Source: Plectrocnemia conspersa
Taxonomy: Eukaryota; Arthropoda; Insecta; Trichoptera; Polycentropodidae
Direction of reading: 5' to 3'
DNA: 64,000 nt
Assembly: GCA_009617715.1 (NCBI GenBank)
Contig: VTFK01000110.1
Coordinates: 372,001 to 436,000, forward strand
A model generated the notes under the pieces. That model was not told where the DNA came from. It worked only from the letters and a program-made list of their open reading frames with translations, and made no database searches. The position numbers were made by a program, and so were the translations under genes. Below are positions 1-11,504 of this stretch, one piece after another. Within the stretch, counting starts at the first letter, position 1; each line of letters opens with the position of its first letter.

Positions 1-2810
1 TTGTCAATCGACACATATTTTATGGTGACATCCGTTGTATGTTTTTCTTCAGTTATCATTTTTGAATTGCATTTATAACCTTCTGACCTTACATATTTAT
101 TTGATTAAATTTATTAATTTATTACAAATCTGGTCACCATTACATAACAAGTATCTTCACTGTGTCATAATGGCTATATATGTATGTATGTATTTGTAAA
201 AATAATAATTAAAAAAAACAGTCTGATGTAATTCGTAACTATGGCAACATACTATTGAGTAGGAGAATATTAATATTTTTACCCCTAGCAAAAAATTAAA
301 ACGTTATAATTAATATAGTCGTAGATACTAAGTAAAACTCACAGTATTGGTAATTTTCGTCGTTTTTACAAAATGTTATTTATAACCATGACAACGCGGT
401 CAACTGTGTAAGCTCCGTTTTAAAATTATGTCACTACCAAACCGTTGTATCGCTCGCGGTCTAATACAACGCTGTGTATAATTGCAATGAGCCTCGACGT
501 CGGTATGTGAGAACCTATATTATTATTATTAAAAACACGTGTTTTCAGTATCTATTTTTTCTAATTTTCGCATTTTGATTTCAATTTCTTGCAAATTAAC
601 GCATCTATCCCACATATTTTGTGAATGCAAAATCGACGTGAACTTAAAAAATTAAACTGCTTTCTTCCAAAAAAAATTAAGGCAAAATAAGCTAAAAAAA
701 AAAAAAAAAAAAAAATTAAGGCAAAATAAGCTAAAAAATGTTCCTTATCATTTGCATATTTTATTATTTTAAAATCTAAGATGAATTTTCGTATTTATCG
801 CAAATTGATCAAAATTCATACTCGACTTTAAATTGACTGATTTTATAAAAATTAATAAACAAATATTGCTATATTTGCTTTTGTTTATAAACGTCTACGT
901 CAATTTAAAAATAATAAAATATTTGAATTTTAATACGTCATCAGAATTTATATTAAAGAGTAAGGATTATTTTGACAGATGCTCGGAATCATTTTTTTCA
1001 GTTGGCAATAGTATTATCGTTATTGTTATATTGTTATTGATGTAACGCTAAAGATTGCTACAACTGATTGATCTGTCATTCGCATATCGGCAAAGTGGAT
1101 TTATTAACAAAAATATTATTTACAATTTTTGTTAGTGTAGTGTGTGTGTGACGACCACGTGTGTCTTGTGTTTATCTGGTCAGTATATAAATTACCTTTA
1201 ATATTAGATGGTCAGTATTTATATTAATTGGTCGTTATACACCTATCAGAGTTAAACCTGTTGGTATAAATAATGAATAGTCAGTATTTATAACAAATAA
1301 CCAGTATTTATATTATATGATCTGTATTTTAACCTCAATGTCAGTTTTATGTTGATACATGGTCATTATCGAGGCGTTTTAGGGTCAGCTTGTTTGGTTG
1401 TTAGCACATAAGCCTCTCTGTTGTTATTCCTGCTTCATTCATCGACATGAATACCTTTGCGTCATACAATTAAATATATTTATTGAGTGATTCATAGGGT
1501 GTTCAATGTTCTGAACACCCCATGCTTGCTCGCACCTAGCCTGTCCAACAATTCAGATATTTTATAATATCTTTAAAAAAAAAATATTTCCCATTTATAC
1601 TTTGTTATAATATTATTTTAATTCACATGATCGTCCTATATTTTTATTCTGACCCTATGCTATTTTTATTCTAACCATTTAATTTGTTGCTAATTAAAAT
1701 TACATACTATCAGTCTATTAGTATGTATATAATATTAACAATTTTCAATCGAAAACTTTCTATGTAAATATGCGTAGCGAATATTTAATATTGGTTTATA
1801 GAAAAATATTATATTCTCTGTAAGATAATTTATATAAAACATAAAATAATTAAGATTTTTTATATATTATTAATTAATGCATTTAAAAAATATTTCAACA
1901 AAATTCACCATAACGATTTTGGCATTAGTAGACGAGTCCTATATACTGGTCTTTCGATGAAACTCGGGCGAATAGGAGAGATTATCAATATAGTACCAAT
2001 CCTGTTTTTGTTTAACTCCACCTCTGACCGGTACAGACTTTGCTGAAAACGTAACGTTTATTGTGAGCTACCATTCATTAATAACAATGGATACATACTT
2101 CAATGTTTATTTTATGAGGGACATAAATATTTTTTTTGACATGATTTTCGTTACTAATGAAAAAGGGTTTAAGTACTGTTGTGGTAGTTTATGATAATTG
2201 ATGGCTTTTGAAAGTAAGTATAAAATTCCTTGGTACCCAAAAATTCCGGTTTTTACTTCGCTAAATCTTTATTCTTATTGCTTTCAAGAAGGCCATTTTT
2301 GGTACCCCACAATAATAGATAAATTATTTTATTTTTACTTAAATTTAATGAAGTGACAAATACTTCTTTCTTCATATTTTATATCATTGTTTAAAGTAAA
2401 AACAAACAAGAATGTGAATTTTTTTATAAAATTTCATTCCAGATAGATTCCATTAATATCAATGTGAATTTTTTAAATATTTTCTTTCAATTAAGTTCCA
2501 AAATAATACTAATAACATTGTATATATATATATATATTAAATTATAGAATTGAATTAATTAAAAAAAGTTTAGCACATCTGCTTACAGGTCACTAAAAAA
2601 ACCAGTATTCTCTCACACTATCGTGTGCTTTTACATTGTCACGGATGCGTCTTCATTGAAATTATGCATCTCTAAACTCATGCAGCTTTAATTGATATAA
2701 ATTATATGTACTACATACATACATATTTTAATAATCAGAATATTTATTTACAATAAAAAAAATATATTTTTTATTATTTTATAAATATATTTAATATCAT
2801 AATTACAATT
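1..2810. other. Gene-free AT-rich stretch
   Basis: No coding exon could be supported here. A short reading frame at 833-1045 lacks an ATG, is of very low complexity (Ile, Leu, Asn, Lys) and is not believed. The stretch holds a short direct duplication around a poly-A tract (about 668-738, the unit starting attaaggcaaaataagct twice), one copy of an interspersed GGTCA-rich repeat (about 1140-1700) and a short TA dinucleotide tract near 2521-2540. Confidence 0.6.
1140..1700 (+). repeat. Interspersed repeat with GGTCAGTAT motifs, copy 1
   Basis: This segment is matched in inverted orientation at about 24880-25490. Shared landmarks include cacgtg followed by ggtcagtatataaat, the string gaacacccca, the string gcgagc/gctcgc next to a taggtgcg-like word, and atgatcgtcctatattttta. 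Inside it, words of the type ggtcagtatttata recur several times with decay. No coding capacity is visible. It is most likely a non-autonomous mobile element, class unknown. Confidence 0.6.
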
Positions 2811-2843
2811 ATTTTAAAGCATATTAAATGCAAACAAATGTTT

Positions 2844-3111
2844 TTATTCAATTTCTTTGAGTTTCATCTCCAAAAGTCTCGTATCTAATCTGTGTTTACA
2901 CAAGTATTCGTCGTTCAAAAACAAAACAGGTATTTCATATCTGTAAAGTTGGTGCCATTTCTTATTTTCTGGCAGCGTTATGTCGACAGTTTTCAGCTCG
3001 AATCTGTCGCCAAACAGTACGAGTTCTTCTTTCAGCACGTCGCACAGTGGACACGGATTCTTTGTGAACAGGGTCAAAACGGGTTTTCTATTAATACGGT
3101 CACAGTCAACC
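2844..3111 (-). CDS. Glutaredoxin-like (C5orf63/YDR286C-type) exon
   Basis: The frame encodes a small thioredoxin-fold protein. A beta strand (KPVLTLFTKNPCPLC) is followed by a CPLC redox motif, then VDITLPENKKWHQLYRYEIP with the cis-proline IPV, and a C-terminal helix. This order and the CPLC motif match the DUF836 glutaredoxin-like family of animals and yeast; its cellular role is poorly known, probably thiol redox chemistry. The stop codon overlaps an AATAAA polyadenylation signal at 2848-2843. The exon begins after a good acceptor (tcattttcag) at 3112. An ATG at 3134 would add seven residues read from intron sequence, so I prefer the splice start. No separate first exon was found. The only visible upstream donor is at the end of the thiolase gene, 154 bases away and in frame, so this may be an alternative C-terminal exon of that gene or the last exon of a gene whose first exon I could not see. 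Confidence 0.72.
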
Positions 3112-3261
3112 CTGAAAATGATAACAATTTGCATTTTTTGATATTTATTTATTTAATCAAAAATAATTACAATAAATTATTTTATAAAAATATAATCTTC
3201 TGTATACAAAAATATATATTATGTGCGGTTGAGTTTTATCAATGGAGATTTTTAACAGAAC

Positions 3262-5324
3262 TTACAATTTTTCAATCATTATGGAAGATGCGCCACCGCC
3301 TCCGTTGCAGATGGACGCGACTCCCTTCTCTCCTTGTTTAAGAGTGTGTACGAGGTGAACGACAATCCTGGCGCCGGACATTCCAATCGGATGTCCTAAG
3401 CTCACAGCTCCACCGTGAACGTTAACTTTGTTAGGATCTATATCCAGCAATTGTTGATTAGCTAATACGACAACACTGAATGCTTCATTAATCTCCCACA
3501 ATGCGACATCGTTTTTATTTACTCCGGTTTGATTGAGCAATTTCGGTATGGCGATAGCGGGAGCGATCGGGAAATCGATCGGATCACATTCACCGTCTTG
3601 GAATCCTACTATGCGAGCTAAAGGTTTGCAATTAAGACGTTGTGCAGCTTCAGCCGTCATCAAAACAACGGCAGCTGCTCCGTCGTTTAAAGTCGAAGCA
3701 TTACCGGCCGTCACGGTTCCATTTTCTTTTTGAAAAACGGTCGCAAGCTTAGAAAACTTATCAAAATCGACTCTCTTATACTCCTCGTCTTCGCTGAGCA
3801 CAATCGGTTGCTTTCCTTTCTTTGCGGAATGCTAACAGGAACAAGTTCAGCAGCAAATGCATTATTTTTATATGCTTCTGCGCTTCTTTTATAGCTGCTA
3901 ATAGCAAAATCGTCTTGTTGCTGTTTAGAAATGCTCATCTTTTTAGCAGTATTCTCTGCACAGTTTCCCATATGAAATTTGTTATAAACGTCAGTCAAAC
4001 CGTCGAATACAATACCGTCGACTAATTGAACGCCACCGTAAGGTGAGGGTCCTCTTTTCATATAATAAGGGACGTTAGACATCGATTCCATTCCTCCGGC
4101 TAAAATAACATCCTGAGCTCCACATTGTAAACTTTGAGAGGCAAGCATGATCGATTTCATACCGGAAGCGCATACTTTATTGACTGTCGTGCAAATCGTA
4201 CTTTTAGGAAGTCCTGAAAAAATAACAGCTTGACGAGCCGGAGCTTGACCGACGCCTCCAGAACATACGTTTCCCATATAGACCTGAAATTATAATTATT
4301 TGTAAGCATAAGCACATAGCCGAACAAAAGATAAAAATCAATGTCCCACTAGAAAACACTTCAACTCCATGTATGAAATATGAAAGATATCTATCTCTGC
4401 AATTTAAATATTTTTGATTTCGCAAATATGGGTTGAATCAGTGAGCGAGATCATAACACAAAAATATATTTCAGCACAAAAAATAAAATAAAAATATCAT
4501 GGGTGTTGCCCTTTGGTAATTTGTAAAAATGTTCCAATAGTAAAATTATTTCAAGGTACTGAGATTCCGCATTACCGATCTATATTCTTTAAGATCGACT
4601 ACATTATTATGATTTACCGTTACCGAAGCCCATTTCCATGATGAATTCAAAACATCTAGCAGAGATAAAGAATTGATAATCGCTATAATGGATTTATAGT
4701 ATATAAGAAAAAAACAGTTTAAATGAACAACTGCTGTGTTTATGTTATTTATAAACAGGAGAAACAGCAGCGGAGAACATGTAAAGTACTCTTTTCGAGT
4801 ATTGCGAATCATATCAAATAAATTTTCATATACTGGAAAATATTGGAAAAACTGACATAATTATGTTTTGAATGTATAGATTAATATAATGTTTTAAGTT
4901 TTACTTCTTGGATATCATCTTTCGCGACTCCCGCTCTTTCAATAGCTGCCTGGATAGCGACTGCGCCTAGTTGTGTGCAAGAAAGACTAGATAGACTGGA
5001 ACAAAATGATCCCATGGGTGTTCTAGTTGCCGATACAATAACGACATCGTTCAACGATACTTTGCTAGAGTAATGACGAGTGTTTGTTAATAAAATCTGA
5101 AAAATACAAAGTAAAACTGTTATATATTACAATATTAATTAAATGAACATAAACTCAAACTTTAAGCCTAATAATAATAAACATAACGACATTGAATCAA
5201 TATTTTTGAAATAAAAACTATATTATAAATGAAATCATAATGTATTTAAGAATGCGCAAATAGTTTATTTATAGAATAATCATATTTACAAACTCACTTT
5301 CGAAATGCGACTACAATGCGCCAT
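3262..5324 (-). CDS. ACAT1: Mitochondrial acetyl-CoA acetyltransferase (thiolase)
   Basis: Catalyses the reversible condensation of two acetyl-CoA to acetoacetyl-CoA in ketone-body and isoleucine metabolism. Coding exons are 5324-5298, 5096-4905 and 4283-3262, all with GT-AG borders and phase 0. Exons 1-2 give an Arg/Ser-rich leader (ending [11 protein letters not shown]) that looks like a mitochondrial targeting peptide, then [15 protein letters not shown], the family start. The nucleophile cysteine is in [10 protein letters not shown], the CoA-binding and catalytic histidine region in [14 protein letters not shown], and the second catalytic cysteine in [10 protein letters not shown]. Length would be about 413 residues, close to the usual 400-430. 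Odd: near 3811-3822 the reading frame shifts by one base between the PVSIPQRK and [13 protein letters not shown] segments. One base in an A/G-rich run seems to be missing. This is an assembly error or a real lesion; intact splice sites and flanking frames favour the former. Intron 2 holds an RT fragment. Confidence 0.92.
3805..3825 (-). other. Single-base frameshift in thiolase exon 3
   Basis: Reading down the minus strand, frame 1 gives PVSIPQRK and then leaves the family consensus. The consensus resumes one base out of frame with [16 protein letters not shown]. The junction lies in caaagaaaggaaagc, a homopolymer-rich stretch prone to indel error. No intron can fit. Confidence 0.85.
4546..4812 (-). 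mobile_element. Non-LTR retrotransposon RT fragment in thiolase intron 2
   Basis: The minus-strand frame contains [17 protein letters not shown] followed by a degraded FADD-like region, [11 protein letters not shown] and WKWAS. This order resembles the reverse transcriptase catalytic and thumb region of jockey-like LINEs ([10 protein letters not shown], then FADD, then the WC/WA motif). The active-site aspartates are not preserved, so it is dead. It lies inside the intron between thiolase exons 2 and 3, on the same strand. Confidence 0.55.
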
Positions 5325-7400
5325 ATTGCATTGAATTCTTGAGATTATAGCTTGATCTACAAATTTAGAACAATAATAAACATATTATACGTTGTAATTA
5401 AACTAATATTACTTAAAATATAGTTTAATTTCAATCAAGACCATACTCACAAGTAGCAAAGTCCTAAACCCGACGCAATTGCTTATAAAATGACAATCGA
5501 GTTGAAGGTTAAAATAACTCGCATTTTTCTCTCTCGCACTTTTAAAAAACGTATATTACTTTCTCCTTCATACCCAAACGTTATCGCCAGCTGTATTCGG
5601 AAAATAGCGATCCTTAACATTTTCATAATTTGGTCTACGAAAATGATAAAACAACTTCTGTCATTGCAATTTATTTATAACTTATTTATTATGCATTTTT
5701 TGGCAACGATTGCTGACATTGGAAGCTTTTGGATCACTTGCAAGATTAGTATTAAATAAGCATCCCAGCAGAATATACGTAAAACTTTTATATTACATAA
5801 TACGCATGTTTATTAAGTTATTTCATTCGAATACACATAGCACATATTTTAATACGTTTGCCAATATTTAATCTTTTCTACCATCAGAAAAAACAGTGAT
5901 ATAATATAGAAAACGTGTTATTATAGTCATGTTAAAAAATACATCGACCCCCTATTTTGATTATTTTCCCAGACCCCACACTACATATATATTTTTCATT
6001 ATGAATTTGACACATTAAACTATGGATGCATTAGTAATACTTACTATCTTTTTAGATACTATTTTGTACGAAATAGTTTTGCTCCTATTTATTTTAATGC
6101 AATACAATTTGATTAAATATTGTATTGTATTATAAATACACATTAAATGCTTGATTTATGTGGTTATCGTGACTTTTTACATCCTATCTCGCCTTAAAGC
6201 CGTAATATTATCCCCAAATACGAAATTATTTTTCCATAAATGCATTAAAATCAACATTTACAAACTTTGGTATAACGTTACTTTAAATAAACCCCCTTCC
6301 TTCTTCAGCAAAATATCAGCTGTCTTGTCTCACAAAAAACATTTTAACCATTTTTTGTAGTTTTTTTTTATTTAAATAAGATTGTGCTTAGTTAGTCGGT
6401 CGCAATGCGCCCAAGACATAGTTACAATGCTTGTCAAAATGTATTATTTCTTCCACGCACCTATATTGATAGAGCCAGCTCGAGGATATTCAGCGCCCCT
6501 GGCAAAAGAGGTCATCTCAGATATTTTCGTATAAAAATGTCTGAAGTGACACTGTTTAGCTCTCGCTAGCATCCCGCTTTTAACCTAGCACATATTTTTT
6601 TAATTACATTTTTACAATATGAATTACAGTACAGCGCTGCTTGTGCTTATACAAATGGCGCCCTGGGCGACGACCCGTACTGCCCGCCGAGCATTACTAT
6701 TAATATTTCGAATTCTCTATGAAAGGGTTAAGAATTCTTTCCGAAAGTCTCAGCTGTGTCCCAGTAATTAATTTCGAAGTGCCATTTTCCATAAAAAAAA
6801 TCGATTCAATAATTCAGCTAAGCGTGTTAATTTGAAGGTTTTGCAATAAACTAGAAATGTTTGTTCAATTGGCCACACTGCTCCAAAATTTAAAAATATA
6901 ATATTGAGGCAACTTATTATTTTGCTCTTACTTTTTTTGTATTATTTATAAAGTTAAAATTTTACTTATAATACCATGCTCAATTAAATTTGCTGCATAA
7001 GCTACCTATGAGTTACATAAAGTAAACATATAATTTATTATTTTACCCTTTGCTGGTATGATGTTTTTGAAAATCTTACATAGTCAATACTAAAGTACAA
7101 TAATAAAATTATATATATTAAACAATGTTTCATATAACTGATCCACTAATGCAGTAACTAGCTTTGGATATTATGACGTGAACGACGATTGTCGTTAGCA
7201 TTTATTTGCTGTTATCACAAACAATTACCGTAACGATATAAGTTGCTCAACAGTCAAATTGCTAAAAAAATATTCATCGTTATTTTATACACAGGTTTGG
7301 CCATAATAATGCGTGAAAATATAAATAAAAAATTATTTCAAGGTTATTTTTATTATTTAGCAGGGCCACCGTTTAATAACAGTTCAATTTTGGATTTGCA
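5325..7400. other. Intergenic region between thiolase and IAP2 genes
   Basis: The two flanking genes diverge from this stretch, so their promoters should lie here. No coding region is supported; the short frames at 5490-5759, 6151-6360 and 7243-7425 are AT-driven and lack family motifs. A GC-richer patch at about 6470-6720 (cagcgcccctggc to ggcgccctgggcg) looks like the remains of a hAT-type MITE, but its ends are too worn to define. Confidence 0.5.
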
Positions 7401-7409
7401 ATTGTTGGG

Positions 7410-7550
7410 CAACATTTTCTTTTAATTTTTCCTATAAATGCTCTATAGGATATAGGTGTTATACCCTTTGACGCAAGCCAACCCCTAGTTTTTAGGGAAG
7501 CATGGCACGGGGCGTTTTCTTGTTGGAATCGGGCGATAGCGCGGTATCCA
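7410..7550 (-). mobile_element. Tc1/mariner transposase C-terminal remnant
   Basis: Translating the minus strand from about 7549 gives RFQQENAPCHASLKT, then RGWLASKGITP, then an NPIENLW-like region that has lost its motif. QQxNAPCH followed by a WL...GI segment is the hallmark around the second catalytic aspartate of Tc1-family transposases. Here D is replaced by E and the rest is broken, so this is a dead fragment in the IAP2 upstream region. Confidence 0.6.
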
Positions 7551-7736
7551 ATAAAGGGGATTCTAACATTGAAATATAAATTTGACTATTCATACTAGAT
7601 AAATATTCCACAGCTTAGATTATTATTTAGAATAAAAGAGGAAAATATATTTGTAGAGAAAATAAAATAAATCTGTAAATAAATATGGTGTTATGGTCAA
7701 AATTAAAAAATATTTGTGACAGCTCGCTTGTTTAGA

Positions 7737-10700
7737 ATGTCCGATTTGGATTTGTTCGGTCGGGACGATATCGACATCGACGGACAAACCAGCAGCCAGA
7801 TAAGCCCCGAAAACACGACGGAGCTGACTGAGCCCGAGGGCGAAGATATTTACAAAAACCATTCGCTTAGACTGCTCTCTTTCGTCAATTGGCCGGTAAT
7901 TTTGTACAATATGTTTAGAAATTTTATTGATTTTTTAAAATATTGTTTGTTTTACTTCAGAACGGTAACATATCTAGAGAACAGCTGGCTTTAGCTGGTT
8001 TTTATTACGTCGGCGGAGTTCGCGGCGAGACCGGCGATACGGTCAGATGCGCTTGGTGCTGCGTCGAAATCAACAATTGGCAACCTGGCCAGTGTCCCGT
8101 CGCTGAGCACTTGCGCAACTTTCCCGATTGCGAGTTTATCAAAGAAGCGACCCACGAGTGAGTTAAACGCGATATATCACTATTGATATTTCAGTCTGTC
8201 TGATGTTTTATTGATATTTTCAGAAGTAGCATTACGCTTTCGCAGTCGTACAACAGCGATCTGCTGAGGCAAAATAACATCGACGAACTCGGAATATGCT
8301 CTCATACGCCGCCGGTGCATCCTAAATTCGCCACGTACACGTCGCGTGTGGAAACGTTCCGTCAGTGGCCGGCGGGGCATTCTCAAAAACCGAAAGATTT
8401 AGCAACGGCCGGTTTTTATTACACCGGTCCCAACGATCAAGTAAGCTTTATTCGCTCATACGTAGCCTTGACAAATTATAAACAGGTTCATTGCTCGGAC
8501 CAATTAAATATTATTTCATAGGTACGATGTTTTCACTGCGATATCGGACTCGGCCTTTGGGAGTCCACCGATAACCCTTGGGTGGAGCATGCTAAATATT
8601 TCCCCGGTTGCAGTTTCCTTATTTTAATTAAAGGAAAAGATTTTGCTCAAATGTGCCGGGAAAATAATAATGTAAATATGCACAATGCAAATGTTAAACT
8701 GCAACGTTATTCACTTTTTTGCCGTTCCATAGGTTTCCAGTACTGCTATGGCGAGTTTGGAAAATACCCCATCTTGTCCTCGATGCGTGACAGCTTCCGA
8801 CGTAGAAGCGTGCATGACGAGTCCGTGCGTAATTTTCGCTCTACAGTGCGGTTTACAAGCTGAAAGGATACGAGCTGTGATCCGTAAACGTCTTCAACAA
8901 ACGGGTATTTTTTTTATTTTAAATCGTTACATTCAATTTGTGCAACAATGGTAGTCGTATTGAAAAATTACTTCAACTCGAGGAGATTCCCTAGATCAGA
9001 TATAAAGGTCGAGTTCCAAATGAAAGTGATTCGGAACTTGACTGACCAGTGTTGGCGTGAAATAGGAAGCGTCTGCTTTCTCAGTCAATGCTTAGGCCTA
9101 TTACGCATTGTAGACTAGTCGCCGAACGACTCGAAAACAAATACAATAATAACAAAAGAAAATTTGGTGCATCCTTTGTTGTAATTATTGACGTCACTTT
9201 AAAAAATTCCAAGTACCCTGTTATCTTTAATGGCTACCCGGTTATTTTAATTTCAATATAATATTTAATTTCTCCATAAGAAATATAAATATATGTATAT
9301 ATCTCACACAATTTTTTAGATGCAAAATTCTCGGGCTATTTCAAAGTGTTTAGTAAGAGCGATACATCAAAAAGGAACATAACAGTCCAAAAGTATTGTT
9401 TTACAATGTAAGTTTTATAACACATTTCGTTTTGGCATCTGCAAATATGAAAAGGGCAAATTCTGCATGTACAATTAGGTGATATAAAAATAGAAGAATA
9501 TACTATTTTATGATGCTTTTAAGTTGACAATCTGCGAGAGTTGACAATATATTGTATCATTTCAATACACAAAAAATATTTAATTAAAATAATACATGGA
9601 AAGAAGCAAACAAAAAAAATCATAAAATATTAAAATTATATGATATAAACTAGACCAGCTCCTCGTAGCTGACATTAAACAGATCAATGTGCAATGCCAG
9701 CGTATTAAAGAGAGCGTTTCTGCGAGAACTTAGCGAATCATATCCCAACGCTCCTAAAACAAAGACGCTAGGATATAATTACAGATAATAACCAAATAAT
9801 AACCAAATCTAAAAAACATTTTCAACTAAAAGGGAGTATTTGGTTATTAGGAGATTCCAAATTATAGATCCCGATTCAAGAATGTTACAAACTAAAGTGT
9901 CATAGAAGATGCAAATAACTGACGGATCTTCAAAAGTGAAAGGGGATCCTCATAACAAAGCATCTTGGAAGATTTATGACAGAAGTCGTGTATGCGTAGA
10001 GAGAACCTCCACTTGCTCTCAAAAGTAATTCCGAGATCTTTGGTGGAAGTTTCTCTAGTCAAAATGTTCCCACAGAGATTGTAAGAATAAACTGATGGCA
10101 AACGGGATCGAGAAAATATCACAGTATGGCACATACATTCCACACATACATTGCTCACGTGTTCCTCATCATTAGTAATTATACCATTTTTATTTACATT
10201 TAACTCTGTCATTATCGCCGGTTATATATGTATGTCTGTTCCAAGATGAAAGAGGTTCTTTTGCAAGTAGATTTTTGGCAATCTCACACTTGCCCTTCTC
10301 AATGCAATACAATAGCATTTGTAAGGGACCCAAACGGCCGTTAAGGATTCCAATACCTCGGAATCTGATCGTACTACAGCACTTGTCGACGAGTAATAAC
10401 AATTTAGTTTATTGTGCTTTTAACCCTTCATTTAGTGAATTATGTTTTCGGAATAAGTTAATTTTTACCTATTTTTTTTTTAATTTTTACAATTTTTTTG
10501 TATTACTTATTAATGAAGCAAATCCAGTGATTCTCAACATTTTATTATAAGCTTTTTTTATTCAATAAATAAAAGTTTCTGAAAATAATAATAGTGTTAA
10601 TATATTTGCATTGTTTAAATATAAAAAGTCGTAAAATAATACTGTCTGATACAAATCAAATCAGAAACCCGTCATTTTGACGGGTTCCGTAAATCTAATG

Positions 10701-11504
10701 TTAAATGCACATATCTCTTAAAATAATTCCCTGCTTAATCGCACCTTATTTTCTAGGTACATCATATGTCGCTCCAATGAATTTAATATCTGCTGCACTG
10801 AACGAGCAAATCAAAGAGACACCGTTTAACATTCCGGAATCTTTTCCACCCTTTGAATCAACATCTACAAACCCTCTTTTCCACAATATGTATTTGCAAG
10901 GCGCAAACGATGCGGTAGTCAACCAAGTGACTAGAATGATTACCAATTCTGATCTTATGGGAGAAAATGCCGAGTCACGGAATCTAAATTCATCGTAAGC
11001 TTTTAATACGCTGTATAATGTATTATATAATACAATAAAATAATATATATTTATAAATTATTATTTTGTTGTAGCATCATAACCGATATAACAAATTTGG
11101 AGGATGCTGACGAAGTCGCTGCCGATGGAGATACTGCTGATGAAAAATCTGAAACCGGGTCTCCTGCTAATGATCAAGAGAATAGTAATAATGCTGAAGG
11201 CAATCAAAATGCTGCAGCTGCTGAAAATATAGATGATGTACCATCATCTCGTGAGTTAACGCTCCAAAAGGAAAACAAACGATTGAGAGATGCGAGAACT
11301 TGTAAAATTTGCTTGGACTCTGAGGTAAAAACTGTGACATATTAAATATAATATTTTTTCTACTTCCGGTGCTATTTTTAGGTCAGTGTGGTGTTTTTAC
11401 CCTGTGGACATCTAGTCAGTTGCACCTTGTGCGCTACTGGTCTACTGCAGTGTCCTGTATGTAGGGCGAGAGTGAAAGGCATCGTTCGAACGTATCTATC
11501 GTAA
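7737..11504 (+). CDS. Diap2-like: Inhibitor of apoptosis 2-like (BIR-BIR-UBA-RING)
   Basis: A ubiquitin ligase of the IAP family. In flies the IAP2 member acts in IMD innate-immune signalling and restrains caspases; that role is inferred here. Coding exons: 7737-7895, 7961-8157, 8224-8440, 8522-8671, 8733-8904, 10757-10994, 11075-11324 and 11382-11504. All have GT-AG borders and phases that match, giving 501 residues. BIR1 is about residues 41-113, with zinc ligands C83, C86, H103 and C110. BIR2 is about 158-232, with C194, C197, H214 and C221. A UBA-like helix region follows (about 262-299, [20 protein letters not shown]). A C-terminal RING (C454, C457, C469, H471, C475, C478, C485, C488) ends the protein. 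Fly Diap2 has three BIRs; only two are visible here. The first ATG in frame is at 7737, and a likely 5'UTR acceptor (tttgtgacag) lies just before it. Intron 5 is long (8905-10756) and carries an RT remnant. Confidence 0.93.
8905..10756 (+). other. Long intron 5 of the IAP2-like gene
   Basis: Begins gtattt and ends ttttctag. It holds no exon that I can support. A reverse-transcriptase fragment sits on the minus strand at 9892-10212. The rest is AT-rich sequence with a mixed-composition patch at about 8980-9130 that I do not recognise. Confidence 0.7.
9892..10212 (-). mobile_element. Jockey-like LINE reverse transcriptase fragment
   Basis: The minus-strand frame begins TELNVNKNG and continues [19 protein letters not shown], then [29 protein letters not shown], then FSRS, then KDLGIxFDxKLxFxxHI is the standard run downstream of the RT catalytic core in jockey/CR1-type LINEs. 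It continues the type of sequence seen at 4546-4812 and could be the same family. Truncated on both sides and not functional. Confidence 0.75.

Noticed and set aside
833..1045. 70-codon frame
   Set aside because: No ATG; low-complexity Ile/Leu/Asn translation of AT-rich DNA.
2892..3341. 149-codon plus-strand frame
   Set aside because: Lies antisense to the glutaredoxin exon and the thiolase end, without motifs.
7623..7862. 79-codon minus frame
   Set aside because: Antisense of IAP2 exon 1.
8461..8521. Alternative acceptor aacag near 8485 for IAP2 exon 4
   Set aside because: Using it would break the BIR2 zinc-binding sequence; the acceptor at 8521 restores VRCFHC.
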